DNA of 64,000 nt from CAZJRB01 sp964547995. Lineage in GTDB: Bacteria > Planctomycetota > Planctomycetia > Pirellulales > Thermoguttaceae. The position numbers and the translations under genes were made by a program. Positions 24,271 through 32,321 of the stretch are shown here, one piece after another. The DNA lies in contig CAZJRB010000022.1 of assembly GCA_964547995.1 (NCBI GenBank), forward strand, positions 1-64,000. Direction: 5' to 3'. The notes beneath the pieces were generated by a model, which was given only the letters and a program-made list of their open reading frames with translations, was not told where the DNA came from and searched no databases. Within the stretch, counting starts at the first letter, position 1, and each line of letters begins with the position of its first letter.

Positions 24271-25803
24271 ATGGCTACCACAAGGCGACACTACCCAGAT
24301 CCGGACTCGTTCGAGCAATTGGCCAAGGTCGCCGATCTGGTGCCCGTCTATCGCCGGCTCGTCAGCGACGCGCTCACCCCGGTCACCGCGTTCCATAAGA
24401 TCGACGCCGGGCGATGTGCCTGTCTGTTCGAGAGCGTTGTGGGTGGGGAAAAAGTCGGGCGATACAGCTTCCTCGCCACCGAACCGTTCTTCGAAATCGA
24501 GGCCTACGGCCGGCGGGTGACGACGAATGCCTATTCGGGAGTATCGGCCGGCGGAGTCCCCACGCTAGTCACCCGGCAGCTCGAGTGCGACAACCCGCTG
24601 GAAGAGTTGCGGCGTCGGGTCGCAGCGGTCCGGGCGGTCCACCTGCCGGAGCTGCCGCCGTTTTGCAGCGGGGCCGTCGGCTATGCCGGATACGACACCG
24701 TCCGCTACTGCGAGCACCTGCCCTGCGCCCCGGAGGACGACCGCCACATCCCCGACATGGCCTTCGCCTTCTACGACCAGATGGTCATCTTCGACAACGT
24801 GCAAAAGACGATCACCGCAGTTGTGATGGCCCGGCTGGATCGAAATGCGGACGATCCGGCCAAGGCTTACCGGGAAGCTTGTGACCGGGTCGATAGCCTG
24901 GTCGAGCAACTCTCGTCGCCGCAGGGCGCCGTTGCGCCGATCGACGTCCACGCCGTCGGCAACGTTACCCTGCCGTACAAATCCAATTTCGCCAAGGAGG
25001 ATTTCGAGAAAGCGGTGGAAAAATGCGTCGAGTACATCCGGGCGGGCGACATCTTCCAGGTCGTCTTCAGCCAGCGGTTGGAGCTGGAAATCAAGTCGCA
25101 CCCGTTCGACATCTACCGCATGTTGCGGGTCGTGAACCCCAGTCCGTTCATGTTCTACGTCCGCACGCCGAGTGTGACCCTGGTGGGCAGCTCGCCGGAG
25201 GTGATGGCGCGGGTGGTCGACGGCGAGTTGACCGTCCGGCCCTTGGCCGGCACCCGGCGACGCGGAGATACCGAGGAAGAGGACCGGATGCTGGCCGAAG
25301 AGTTGCTGGCCGATCCCAAGGAACGGGCCGAACACGTCATGCTCGTCGATCTCGGCCGCAACGACGTCGGGCGGGTGTCGCAGTACCGCTCCGTCGAATT
25401 GACCGACGTGATGACCATCGAACGCTACAGTCACGTGATGCACATCACCAGCAACGTCACCGGGCAGTTGACCGAGGGGAAGACGGCGTTCGATGCCTTG
25501 CAGGCGTGTCTGCCCGCCGGGACGGTTTCCGGGGCGCCGAAGGTTCGGGCCATGGAGATCATCGACGAGATCGAGCCGCACCGCCGCGGGCCTTACGCCG
25601 GCGCCGTCGGCTATTTCGACTTCGCCGGCAACATGGACACCTGCATCGCCCTGCGGACAATCGTCATCCAGGGCACCACCGCCTACGTTCAAGCCGGCGC
25701 CGGCATCGTCGCCGACAGCGTGCCCGAGAGCGAATGGCACGAAACGCTCAACAAGGCCAAGGGGCTGCTGAAGGCCATCGAACTGGCGGAAGAACGGGCG
25801 TGA
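24271..25803 (+). CDS. trpE: Anthranilate synthase component I
   Basis: Encodes 510 aa. With a glutamine amidotransferase subunit it turns chorismate into anthranilate, the first committed step to tryptophan. The chorismate-binding core is clear: IRAGDIFQVVFSQRLELEI, RPLAGTRRRGDTEEEDRML, LVDLGRNDVGRVS and PAGTVSGAPKVRAMEIIDE. The N-terminal LFESV lies where the tryptophan-binding LLES motif of feedback-regulated enzymes sits. No trpG or trpD is adjacent. Its last 95 bases are duplicated at 27375-27470, and a MITE-like element begins 18 bases after the stop. Confidence 0.96.
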   Translation: MATTRRHYPDPDSFEQLAKVADLVPVYRRLVSDALTPVTAFHKIDAGRCACLFESVVGGEKVGRYSFLATEPFFEIEAYGRRVTTNAYSGVSAGGVPTLVTRQLECDNPLEELRRRVAAVRAVHLPELPPFCSGAVGYAGYDTVRYCEHLPCAPEDDRHIPDMAFAFYDQMVIFDNVQKTITAVVMARLDRNADDPAKAYREACDRVDSLVEQLSSPQGAVAPIDVHAVGNVTLPYKSNFAKEDFEKAVEKCVEYIRAGDIFQVVFSQRLELEIKSHPFDIYRMLRVVNPSPFMFYVRTPSVTLVGSSPEVMARVVDGELTVRPLAGTRRRGDTEEEDRMLAEELLADPKERAEHVMLVDLGRNDVGRVSQYRSVELTDVMTIERYSHVMHITSNVTGQLTEGKTAFDALQACLPAGTVSGAPKVRAMEIIDEIEPHRRGPYAGAVGYFDFAGNMDTCIALRTIVIQGTTAYVQAGAGIVADSVPESEWHETLNKAKGLLKAIELAEERA

Positions 25804-25820
25804 GGGCCGCTTAGGGATTG

Positions 25821-25971
25821 CTCAGAAATAACTTCGGTGATTTCGGATGCTGCTTGCTATAAAGCCGCGACCGGTGGTCGCGCCGAGCACTGCCGGAAAC
25901 GACCGCAACCCGGGTTCGGCGCGACCACCGGTCGCGGCTTTATAAGGGGAAATGCCGAAGTTATTTCTGAG
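25821..25971. mobile_element. MITE-like element, type D
   Basis: The ends CTCAGAAATAACTTCGG (25821-25837) and CCGAAGTTATTTCTGAG (25955-25971) are 17-bp perfect inverted repeats. The interior is a GCGACC palindrome pair (ATAAAGCCGCGACCGGTG and on at 25858-25884, inverse at 25917-25944). A left end with the same sequence occurs at 60976-60991, again before a GCGACC pair, and a partial one at 2534-2552. Confidence 0.8.
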
Positions 25972-26143
25972 CGGCCCCTTAGGGCTTCGCAAGGGGTTTG
26001 AGAAAGACGCTCGTTTTCGGTGTTTCTGCTGTGAAGTCCCAAGCCTCGGTATCCCGTTCTGCTGCCGGGATTTGCCGATCTGGGCAGTTTTGGTAGAATA
26101 CAGCAGGGTGCTCGAAATTGCCGCTTATCATCGGAGGTATCCT

Positions 26144-26392
26144 GTGAGCCAAACAAGCGAGAATATCGCGGATCGCGCAAAACGGATCTATCGGGAGCGT
26201 TTGCAGACGACGCTGGAACAGTCGCACTTGAACGAGTTTGTGGCAATTGAGCCGATTTCCGGGGACTACTTCTTTGGCAAAACGCTGAGTGAAGCGATCG
26301 GCGCATCACGGAGGAAATACCCGGACAGACTTGCCCATGCACTGCGTGTCGGTCACGAAGCGGCCATTCACCTTGGATCTCGGCTCCGATGA
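26144..26392 (+). CDS. Small conserved hypothetical protein
   Basis: Encodes 82 aa from a GTG preceded by a strong GGAGGT five bases upstream. The order ENIADRAKRIYRERLQTTLE, FVAIEPISGDYFFGKTLSEA and RRKYPDRLAHALRVGHEAAI is a pattern that I recall in short proteins encoded before aspartyl-protease or toxin-like genes. No such partner follows here: 26393-26648 has none. It may be the surviving half of a pair. The open frame extends upstream into the type D element, but the GTG with its ribosome site is the better start. Confidence 0.7.
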   Translation: MSQTSENIADRAKRIYRERLQTTLEQSHLNEFVAIEPISGDYFFGKTLSEAIGASRRKYPDRLAHALRVGHEAAIHLGSRLR

Positions 26393-26540
26393 ATGGAACG
26401 ATCTAATCGCTATTCGAACTCTGCCGCAGATCTGATCCCAAATACCTTGCGGTACGTCCACGCAAGCTTACCCCATACAAAAAGCGAACCGGTCCCGCTT
26501 TCTCCCGCTAAATGACCTTGCGTGATTCTGAACCCGTACC

Positions 26541-26566
26541 GTCATTCCCGCGCAGGCGGGAATCCA
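26541..26566. repeat. Short GTCATTCCCGC palindrome
   Basis: GTCATTCCCGCGCAGGCGGG followed by AATCCA. This kind of CATTCCCGC/GCGGGAATC palindrome is a widespread intergenic repeat in many bacterial genomes. It lies in a 256-base stretch (26393-26648) in which I see no gene. Confidence 0.6.
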
Positions 26567-26648
26567 AGACAAGCAGACGGCCGTGGCACAAAAGTCTCAG
26601 GTAACGATTGCGATGACCCGTCGGGAATGGCGGCGAGTGACGTTGACT

Positions 26649-27035
26649 TCACCTCAGGGCCTGACCACCATTCCTGGTCGGGTCGATCGGCTGGTTAGGG
26701 GCTTGATCGCGCTGTTCTTGCCAAACGCCGGTCACTTTGCCGTCGCGTATGCCGACGAAGCTCAGCAGCAACTTAGTGAGCCGGAACTTGCCCCTTCGAT
26801 CGTGCTTGTATACCCAGACCTCGCTCAGATCACGGTCCACGGCGAAGTCAAAGACCGTGAAACCCAGCGAGCTAAATGTGTCTGTTGGGCCCGGTGTCTC
26901 ATCAGCGCTTCGGACCTCCAGAGGTGGCCCTAAATGTTCCCGCAGCGCCTCGATCGTCCAACCTTCCTCGACGGGACGCATTGCCTCAACCGGTACAACG
27001 CCGTTGGATTGCGATGCGGGTGTTAAGTCCGACAT
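26649..27035 (-). CDS. Hypothetical protein with repeat-derived C-terminus
   Basis: Encodes 128 aa from MSDLTPASQSNG, preceded by AGGGG eight bases upstream; a longer start at 27077 is possible. The core GWTIEALREHLGPPLEV and FTVFDFAVDRDLSEVWVYKH with RRGKFRLTKLLLSFVGIRDG looks like a small globular domain, of a kind seen in planctomycete hypothetical proteins. No signal peptide. The C-terminal DQAPNQPIDPTRNGG reads like the translated tail of an intergenic repeat, a feature often seen at the ends of ORFs in repeat-rich genomes. The function is unknown. Confidence 0.6.
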   Translation of the reverse strand: MSDLTPASQSNGVVPVEAMRPVEEGWTIEALREHLGPPLEVRSADETPGPTDTFSSLGFTVFDFAVDRDLSEVWVYKHDRRGKFRLTKLLLSFVGIRDGKVTGVWQEQRDQAPNQPIDPTRNGGQALR

Positions 27036-27299
27036 TTCCAAAGCCCCTAACTTACCCTGTATCTGGAATTCACGCACACTGAGTATACCTCAAGGGACTC
27101 GGTTCGGCAAGCAAGTGGGAAGCTGGTCCGCTCAACCGGGCATCTACGTTCCGGTCAGCGCAACATATTGTGACAGAACCATTTATCGCTTGTCTGCGCT
27201 TCGGTCGCCTCTTGGGTGGCTAGGATTGACAATCGGCTTTTGGCCGCTCCTGGTACGATTATCCCGAAGCGAGATAATCGTCGAAAGCCGTTATCCAGG

Positions 27300-27377
27300 C
27301 TCCGACAGCGGGCGCCTCCCTCTTCGGCGCGCATCTGCTCCAACTCTTTCGCTGAGTAGGGGCAGTCATCGGCTGCC
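27300..27377 (-). pseudogene. Duplicated fragment of the antitoxin gene
   Basis: About 78 bases nearly identical to 27790-27868, the C-terminal coding part of the antitoxin (DDCPYSAKELEQMRAEEGG). One base is missing relative to the original (GGGCGCCTCC against GGGCGTCCTCC), which breaks the frame after EEGG. It is joined directly to a copy of the trpE 3' end, sharing GCTGCC at the junction. It has no start and cannot make antitoxin. Confidence 0.85.
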
Positions 27378-27470
27378 GACAGCGTGCCCGAAAACGAATG
27401 GCACGAGACGCTCAACAAGGCCAAGGGGCTGCTGAAGGCCATCGAACTGGCGGAAGAACGTGCTGGGTAG
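27375..27470 (+). pseudogene. Duplicated 3' end of trpE
   Basis: Translates as ADSVPENEWHETLNKAKGLL then KAIELAEERAG and stop, against ADSVPESEWHETLNKAKGLL in trpE itself (25712-25806). Over about 90 bases only a handful differ, so the duplication is recent or is kept alike by gene conversion. The copy lies 1.6 kb downstream of trpE in the same direction. 27036-27299 between the hypothetical gene and these fragments shows no gene. Confidence 0.9.
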
Positions 27471-27504
27471 CGGGCAGAGGAGAGTGAGGGTGCGGCGCGA
27501 GAGA

Positions 27505-27765
27505 TCAGCGTTTACTCACTCGCCAGACGGCCCAAACGGAAACCAACCGATCATCTTCGCGAACGTCGTAATAGACAGATAGCGGCAAGGCTGTCAGGAT
27601 CCTTATGTTCGCTACTCGTGATTCGCCTGCGGCCAAGGGATCGGTCCGCAGCAACTCGTCGATCGCATCAGCGGCATCGGTGATTACCTGCCGATCATCT
27701 GCATCTGCCCAGATCCGTGCGAGCGCATTTTCTGCCGAAGGGCTCCAGATCACGGTGAAGGTCAT
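27505..27765 (-). CDS. RelE/ParE-family toxin
   Basis: Encodes 86 aa. The N-terminal FTVIWSPSAENALARIW and the helix ITDAADAIDELLRTDP are of the ParE/RelE superfamily; the C-terminal SVYYDVREDDRLVSVWAVWR gives the central sheet strands. Members either cut mRNA on the ribosome or poison gyrase, and which applies here cannot be told. The antitoxin gene lies directly upstream and overlaps by 4 bases (27762-27765). The order antitoxin then toxin is the usual one. Confidence 0.85.
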   Translation of the reverse strand: MTFTVIWSPSAENALARIWADADDRQVITDAADAIDELLRTDPLAAGESRVANIRILTALPLSVYYDVREDDRLVSVWAVWRVSKR

Positions 27766-27989
27766 TTCGCCCCCAGAGATTTCCAGATCTCCGACAGCGG
27801 GCGTCCTCCCTCTTCGGCTCGCATCTGCTCCAACTCTTTCGCTGAGTAGGGGCAGTCATCGGCTGCCGTCGTTGTTCCGGCTGGGACGAAGTGACCGAGT
27901 CGCTGGCCTGTCTTGTCAACGACCTCGACTGGACAGGCAAGAGCGTCGAGTCGCGTTTTGAGTGAGTCGTCAACGGTGATCCGATCCAT
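27762..27989 (-). CDS. Antitoxin of the RelE/ParE-type pair
   Basis: Encodes 75 aa from MDRITVDDSLKTRLDAL, with GAGGAA nine bases before the ATG. The C-terminal half (GHFVPAGTTTAADDCPYSAK then ELEQMRAEEGGRPLSEIW) is the acidic, extended part that would wrap the toxin. The N-terminus has a short VEVVDKTGQRLGHFVP strand pair as in antitoxins of this group. Part of this gene has been copied to 27300-27377. The upstream 29 bases to the type B element leave little room for a promoter, which may lie inside that element. Confidence 0.8.
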   Translation of the reverse strand: MDRITVDDSLKTRLDALACPVEVVDKTGQRLGHFVPAGTTTAADDCPYSAKELEQMRAEEGGRPLSEIWKSLGAK

Positions 27990-28017
27990 GATGGCGTTCC
28001 TCGGGGCCAACAACTTC

Positions 28018-28141
28018 TAGGCTTTGTCGGAAAACGGCGTGTAGCCACTGTCGCCAGACGATGGAGACCTCCTTTTGCGAGAGATTGGCACTTGCCAACC
28101 ACGCTCTGGCGAGCGTGGCTACCGTTTTCCGGCAAAGCCTA
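28018..28141. mobile_element. MITE-like element, type B copy
   Basis: The ends TAGGCTTTGTCGGAAAACGG (28018-28037) and CCGTTTTCCGGCAAAGCCTA (28122-28141) match at 19 of 20 positions. The interior is a GTAGCCACTGTCGCCAGACG/CTCTGGCGAGCGTGGCTAC palindrome. The same ends surround a different core at 55504-55629. 28142-28260 has no recognisable site. Confidence 0.8.
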
Positions 28142-28260
28142 TTACCTATTATACCCCCACAGTGGATGGCGTACAATGCCCTCAACGCCTCTCGCTTCGG
28201 TACGAATCTCGCCCAGATGGCATATTTTTCCGTGGGGAAGCTGCCCTTTGTTTCCGTGTC

Positions 28261-28311
28261 TTGACAGCGGGGGAGCCCAGCCGGTATACTGCCATTAGAA
28301 CGACGTTCTAA
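28261..28311 (+). promoter_or_regulatory. Promoter and operator of the iclR-family gene
   Basis: TTGACA (28261-28266) and TATACT (28285-28290) are 18 bases apart, a near-consensus sigma-70-type promoter. Immediately downstream is a perfect palindrome, TTAGAACG-A-CGTTCTAA (28295-28311), placed where transcription would begin. It is 29 bases before the regulator's ATG, so self-repression by the IclR protein is likely. Confidence 0.75.
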
Positions 28312-28340
28312 ATTCACGATTCGACCATGGCGAGTCCACC

Positions 28341-29168
28341 ATGACCACCAAACCTAACGCACCGAAAGACCGTTCGAATTCCGCCCATCATGTGTCTAAC
28401 CTCGAACGGGGGCTGGACGTGATGGAGTTCCTGCTGAAACACCCCGAGGGGCAGGGGATCAGCGAGATTGCCAGGGCGTTGGGTGTGTCGAAGAATATCG
28501 TGTTCCGTGTGACCTCGACGCTCGTTGACCGCGGGTACCTGCACCGCGATGACGAGACCAAGCGGCTGACGCTCAGTCGAAAGCTTTTGTCGATAGGCTA
28601 CAGCGTCGAGGCGGAAAGCGGGTTGCTGGAATCTTCGCTCGGCATCATGCGGCAGTTGCGCGACGTGGTGAAGGAAACCGTGATTATTTCCGTAATGCTC
28701 GATCGCGAGGGCATGGTGCTCGAGTCGGTGCCCGGGCTGCACCGGTTTCGCTTCGTCGTCGAGACCGGCATGAGGTTCCCGATCCACGGTTCGGCCGCGA
28801 CCAAAGTCATCCTGGCCGTGATGCCTGAAAAGAAAGCAATGGAAGTGCTCGATCACATCGAGCTGACGCGGTTCACGCCGCGAACGCTGACGACCAAGAA
28901 GGCCTTTCGGGAGGAGTTCAAGCGGATCCGCGCGTGCGGCTACGCGGTCGACCACCAGGAGACGTACGACGGGATCCACTGCATCGCCGCGCCGGTGCTG
29001 AACGACCGGGGCGAGCCGGTGGCGTCGATCACCGTCACCGGCCCCTCTTCGCGGCTGACCGAACGGATGCTCGACGAACTCGGCCCGGTCGTCCGCGAGC
29101 ACACCGACAGGATTTCGCAGCGCCTGGGTTTCGTGGGAACCACCACAAAGTCGCCTACAACGAGATAA
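28341..29168 (+). CDS. IclR-family transcriptional regulator
   Basis: Encodes 275 aa. An N-terminal winged helix-turn-helix (ISEIARALGVSKNIVFRVTS, about residues 48-67) is followed by a GAF-like effector domain with FPIHGSAATKVILAVMPEKK and CIAAPVLNDRGEPVASITVT, all in IclR order. Such proteins usually control uptake or breakdown of sugars or aromatic acids. The effector is unknown. A palindromic operator at 28295 suggests autoregulation; whether the enzymes at 29.8-33.9 kb belong to its regulon is only inference. Confidence 0.93.
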   Translation: MTTKPNAPKDRSNSAHHVSNLERGLDVMEFLLKHPEGQGISEIARALGVSKNIVFRVTSTLVDRGYLHRDDETKRLTLSRKLLSIGYSVEAESGLLESSLGIMRQLRDVVKETVIISVMLDREGMVLESVPGLHRFRFVVETGMRFPIHGSAATKVILAVMPEKKAMEVLDHIELTRFTPRTLTTKKAFREEFKRIRACGYAVDHQETYDGIHCIAAPVLNDRGEPVASITVTGPSSRLTERMLDELGPVVREHTDRISQRLGFVGTTTKSPTTR

Positions 29169-29220
29169 CATCATGGCGGAGCAAGCGACGCCGGTTAGAC
29201 CGCTCTCGAATGTACGCTTC

Positions 29221-29255
29221 TTGACATGGCCCCACGCGGGCGGATATCATATAAT
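29221..29255 (+). promoter_or_regulatory. Promoter of the small two-gene unit
   Basis: TTGACA at 29221-29226 with TATCAT (29245-29250) 18 bases on; a TATAAT overlaps at 29250-29255 but at 23-base spacing. The first gene starts 50 bases downstream. 29169-29220 has no other signal. Confidence 0.55.
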
Positions 29256-29304
29256 CTTGTCCTCATGAAGAGGGTGTGCATCTGATGGAACAAGGGCAAG
29301 CATA

Positions 29305-29538
29305 GTGCCGGATCACCCAAACAAGCATATTCGCGAGGCAATCGAATATGCCGAATCGCATGGCTGGCGAGTGCTCAAAGCAACTGCCCGGGCTCACATT
29401 TGGGGAAAGCTCCTTTGTCCGCTGCAAGGTCGTCAGGGATGCCAGTTCTTCGTTCACTCGACGCCGCAAGATCCGGAAGCCCATGCGAGACGAATTCGCA
29501 GGGCCGTGGATAACTGCGAACATAGTCGAAACGGCTAG
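29305..29538 (+). CDS. Possible HicA-like toxin, small pair protein 1
   Basis: Encodes 77 aa from a GTG, with AGGGCAAG about 8 bases upstream. The sequence HIREAIEYAESHGWRVLKAT, then ARAHIWGKLLCPLQGRQGCQ and FFVHSTPQDPEAHARRIRRA, has the alpha-beta order and a central basic/His strand (RAHIWGK) reminiscent of dsRBD-like HicA toxins, but the HicA GSH motif is not exact. From memory, proteins of this type occur next to a partner like the next gene. Both are probably a toxin-antitoxin or accessory pair; this is a moderate inference. Confidence 0.6.
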   Translation: MPDHPNKHIREAIEYAESHGWRVLKATARAHIWGKLLCPLQGRQGCQFFVHSTPQDPEAHARRIRRAVDNCEHSRNG

Positions 29539-29556
29539 ATAGGAGGGTACAAAACC

Positions 29557-29793
29557 GTGAAAACGTATGAATTCACGCTGATTCTTCCCGAAGTGGACGA
29601 TCAGACAGCCGACGCGATTTACGGCAAATGTAGGGACGCGAGTCTGGGAAAATCCAACGGGGCTAGCTACGTAGCTTTTGACCGGAAGGCCGAGTCTCTG
29701 GAGGCCGCGATCGAATCGGCAGTCGCTGATCTGCGAAGCATCGGAGTGCAGCCGTTGCACGTCCAGATGGATGTGCCCCTTGTATCGTCTTAA
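29557..29793 (+). CDS. Small pair protein 2, possible antitoxin
   Basis: Encodes 78 aa and begins MKTYEFTLILPEVDDQTADA, then ASYVAFDRKAESLEAAIESA and VADLRSIGVQPLHVQMD. The short beta-alpha-beta fold with the FDR-A-SLE-AI-SA-AD signature resembles HicB-like or ferredoxin-fold partners of small toxins. It lies 18 bases after protein 1, with an AGGAGGG just before the start, so the two are an operon. Confidence 0.6.
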   Translation: MKTYEFTLILPEVDDQTADAIYGKCRDASLGKSNGASYVAFDRKAESLEAAIESAVADLRSIGVQPLHVQMDVPLVSS

Positions 29794-29824
29794 GCGTTCT
29801 TCCGTTGCAGCGGAGGGGGCAGAT

Positions 29825-30781
29825 TCACGTCGAAAACGTCTTTCGCAGCACGGCGAGACTCTTTGGAATGGCGGTCTTGGGATCTTCGCGCCCCTCGAAT
29901 TCGAGCGACACGTACCCGCGGTATTCGTGCTTGCGGAGCATGGCCGCGATGCGCCGGTAGTCGAGATCGAGGGCGTACCAGACACCTCCGCCGTAGTAGG
30001 TCTTCGCCTGGACAAAGACCGTCTTGGCGGCGATCATTTCCAACCTTTCGTATGGATCTTCGAGGAAGTTGCCGGTGTCCATCGTCACTTGAAGCCACGG
30101 CGAGTCGACGGCGTTGACGATCCTCATGACCCCTTGGGGCGTGAGCCCGAGCCCCCAGTGGTTTTCCAGCCCGAGGACGACGCCGCATTTCTCGGCAGCG
30201 GGCAGGCACTGCTTGAGACTCTCGATCACCCAGGGGAATGCGTCTTCGTCGGTGTAGCCGGGCAGCGGCGGTTCGATGCCGCGGTTCTTCATCAAGCGGT
30301 CGAAACTCCTGCTCGTGTTCCACCGTCCGGTGTTCACGCGGATCGTGGGAATACCGAGCGAATAGGCCAGCTCGATGCTTGCAACGGTCTTCTTGACATT
30401 GGCCTTCCGGTCTTCTTCGTCGGGCGAGACGAAGTCCTGGTGGGTCGACATTCCGCAGAGGGCGAGCCCGGCGACGAATGCCCGGCGCTTCAGCGACTGG
30501 AGATAGGCGTTGTCTTTGCGGTGCATCTGCTTTTCGAGGATTTCCACGGCGTCGAACCCCGTCTCGGCGGCCAACTCGATGCACCGGTCGATCGTCAGTT
30601 TCGAGCCGGCACGGTAGCGCCAATAGGAATAGGTGGAGACGGCGATCGGGTTGCCGCGTCGGGCCCCGGGTCCGCTGACTTGCTTCTGTGGTTCGGCATC
30701 CGCCGCCGTAGCGGCGGACGCCCCCAATCCGGCGGCGGCCGTGGCAGAGCCAACCAGAAACTTGCGGCGGTCGACGGTCAT
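29825..30781 (-). CDS. Exported sugar phosphate isomerase/epimerase-like protein
   Basis: Encodes 318 aa from MTVDRRKFLVGSATAAAGLG, a twin-arginine signal (RRKFL), with AAGGAG six to eight bases upstream. The mature part is a xylose isomerase-like TIM barrel: STYSYWRYRAGSKLTIDRCI, IRVNTGRWN, VVLGLENHWGLGLTPQGVM and MDTGNFLEDPYERLEMI hold the usual metal-binding Glu, His and Asp strands, ending VSLEFEGREDPKTAI. The substrate is unknown; planctomycetes carry many such exported proteins in sugar-degradation loci. The gene converges with the small pair, 32 bases apart. Confidence 0.9.
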   Translation of the reverse strand: MTVDRRKFLVGSATAAAGLGASAATAADAEPQKQVSGPGARRGNPIAVSTYSYWRYRAGSKLTIDRCIELAAETGFDAVEILEKQMHRKDNAYLQSLKRRAFVAGLALCGMSTHQDFVSPDEEDRKANVKKTVASIELAYSLGIPTIRVNTGRWNTSRSFDRLMKNRGIEPPLPGYTDEDAFPWVIESLKQCLPAAEKCGVVLGLENHWGLGLTPQGVMRIVNAVDSPWLQVTMDTGNFLEDPYERLEMIAAKTVFVQAKTYYGGGVWYALDLDYRRIAAMLRKHEYRGYVSLEFEGREDPKTAIPKSLAVLRKTFST

Positions 30782-30826
30782 TATGGTTTCTCCTTCTTCT
30801 GGTCGGCCTGTAGCGGAACAGAAGTC

Positions 30827-30930
30827 GTAGGGTGGGACCAGCGGCCGTAAAGCCGCGCCGGCCCACCAGTTTTGCCCCGTTCTTCTCACGTTGGTGGGCC
30901 GTCGTCGCTTCGCTCCTTGTCCCACCCTAC
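30827..30930. repeat. Imperfect inverted repeat with GTAGGGTGGGA ends
   Basis: GTAGGGTGGGACCAGCGGCC (from 30827) pairs with the region ending TTGTCCCACCCTAC at 30930, with inner GCCGGCCCACCAG/GTTGGTGGGCCG. It is related to the 28-bp inverted repeat at 6593-6660 and lies between two genes on the same strand. CGGATGGCACACGGAGTATG at 30948 recurs in part near 10451. Confidence 0.65.
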
Positions 30931-30971
30931 AAAAAATCACTACATCGCGGATGGCACACGGAGTATGCCTG

Positions 30972-32321
30972 CTACTTCTCTTTCGCCTTGAATCGAACCA
31001 CGTACTTACGCTTGGGGTCGCATTTGCGGGGATTGGGGACGAGGATGAAGTCGTCGGTCACGACCGGGTGTAGGTCCTCGCCGGCGACGATCTCGACGTC
31101 TTTGACGTGGTGGGGCAGAAACTGCACGATCGGCCGCCAGCCGCGCTGCGAGCCGTTGGTGTTGACCGGCTTGAACGAATCGGCGCCGCGGTTGGGGGCG
31201 ATCGTCAGCGTGTAAACCCCGTCGGCGATTTCGAGCTTCTGATCGTAGTATTTCGGCCGCTCGGCCATTTTGGCCGACCATTTCGGATCGCCGTAAAAGG
31301 CTACCACGTCGGCGTCGTATTTCAGCCCGCGGAGGTCGCCCTTGGGAGTATTCGGATCTGCAAGCCGGTGGATCAGGGCGTGGTTGTTGGCGAAGAAGGC
31401 CTCGGTGAGCGTGTATCGCCCGGGCTGTTCGACGAAGTAGTCGAGCACGCCCCAACCCTGGTACCCGAACCAGGTCCCCACCGTGTAGCCGAGCATCTGT
31501 TTGACGCCGGCGTCGTTCATCCAGGCCAGGGCCATGGCGTCGGAGCCGTTGATGTCGCCCATCAGGCAGTTGCCGATCGGCAGGTAGACCTTGGGATTGG
31601 GCGAGTCGATCTCGATGCGATGGCGTTTGGTGTCGAGCCCGTACATCTGCCCGGCTTCGGATCGAAACTGTCCGTTGCGGTAACGGTATCCGATTTGCCA
31701 GTCCCGCTGGGTGGCGTGTCCGGAGGTGACGAACAAGTCCGCCTTGTACTTGTTGAGCGCATCGACCAGGGCCCCGGTGGTGTCGTCGGGGCCTTTCAAC
31801 TCCTTGGCTTTGCCTCCCGGCTCCTTCTTGACGTGCTTGTTCTTGACCAGCTCGTCGTACCAGAAGCCTTCGATGACCATTTCCGTGGCGAACTCCGTGC
31901 CGGAGGCGACCTTTTTCACAACCAGGGGCTTGTCGTGCTTTGCAATGGCCAGGGCGCCCTTCGCGTCGTAGCCGGTGAGAATGCCCCAGAACGTGTCGGT
32001 GTAGGGGTCGTCGTCGAGCCGGCGGGTCAACTGGTGGACCTGCTTGACGAAGTCGCGGGTTGCCTCGGCCGGCTGGGCGACGAAGCACGTGTAGCGGGGG
32101 AACTGCTTCTTCAGCGCCGGCAGCGCTTCGTCGACGGACTTGTCATACTCGACGACGTCGCCGGCGTGTTTCTCGACCAGGGCGTCGACGACTTTCGACC
32201 AGCCGTCGGCCGACCGCGTCGCGCGGGAGACGACAATCGAATAGCCGGACGCGGCGGCGGAGACGGCCGGCGCCGAGGCGGAAATACAGACGGTCAGTAA
32301 CGCGGGCAATAGACGCTTCAT
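30972..32321 (-). CDS. Secreted protein with probable caspase-like (clan CD) peptidase fold
   Basis: Encodes 449 aa with an N-terminal signal peptide (MKRLLPALLTVCISASAPAV). Two hydrophobic strands each end in a catalytic-type residue: ADLFVTSGHATQRD with His202 and KVYLPIGNCLMGDING with Cys252, the order and spacing of gingipain-like C25 and other clan CD peptidases. Nearby MLGYTVGTWFGYQGWGVLDY is also like C25 proteins. The C-terminal 110 residues form a beta-rich domain (VYTLTIAPNRGADSFKPVN). The assignment is from motif reading only. No Shine-Dalgarno precedes the ATG. Confidence 0.6.
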   Translation of the reverse strand: MKRLLPALLTVCISASAPAVSAAASGYSIVVSRATRSADGWSKVVDALVEKHAGDVVEYDKSVDEALPALKKQFPRYTCFVAQPAEATRDFVKQVHQLTRRLDDDPYTDTFWGILTGYDAKGALAIAKHDKPLVVKKVASGTEFATEMVIEGFWYDELVKNKHVKKEPGGKAKELKGPDDTTGALVDALNKYKADLFVTSGHATQRDWQIGYRYRNGQFRSEAGQMYGLDTKRHRIEIDSPNPKVYLPIGNCLMGDINGSDAMALAWMNDAGVKQMLGYTVGTWFGYQGWGVLDYFVEQPGRYTLTEAFFANNHALIHRLADPNTPKGDLRGLKYDADVVAFYGDPKWSAKMAERPKYYDQKLEIADGVYTLTIAPNRGADSFKPVNTNGSQRGWRPIVQFLPHHVKDVEIVAGEDLHPVVTDDFILVPNPRKCDPKRKYVVRFKAKEK

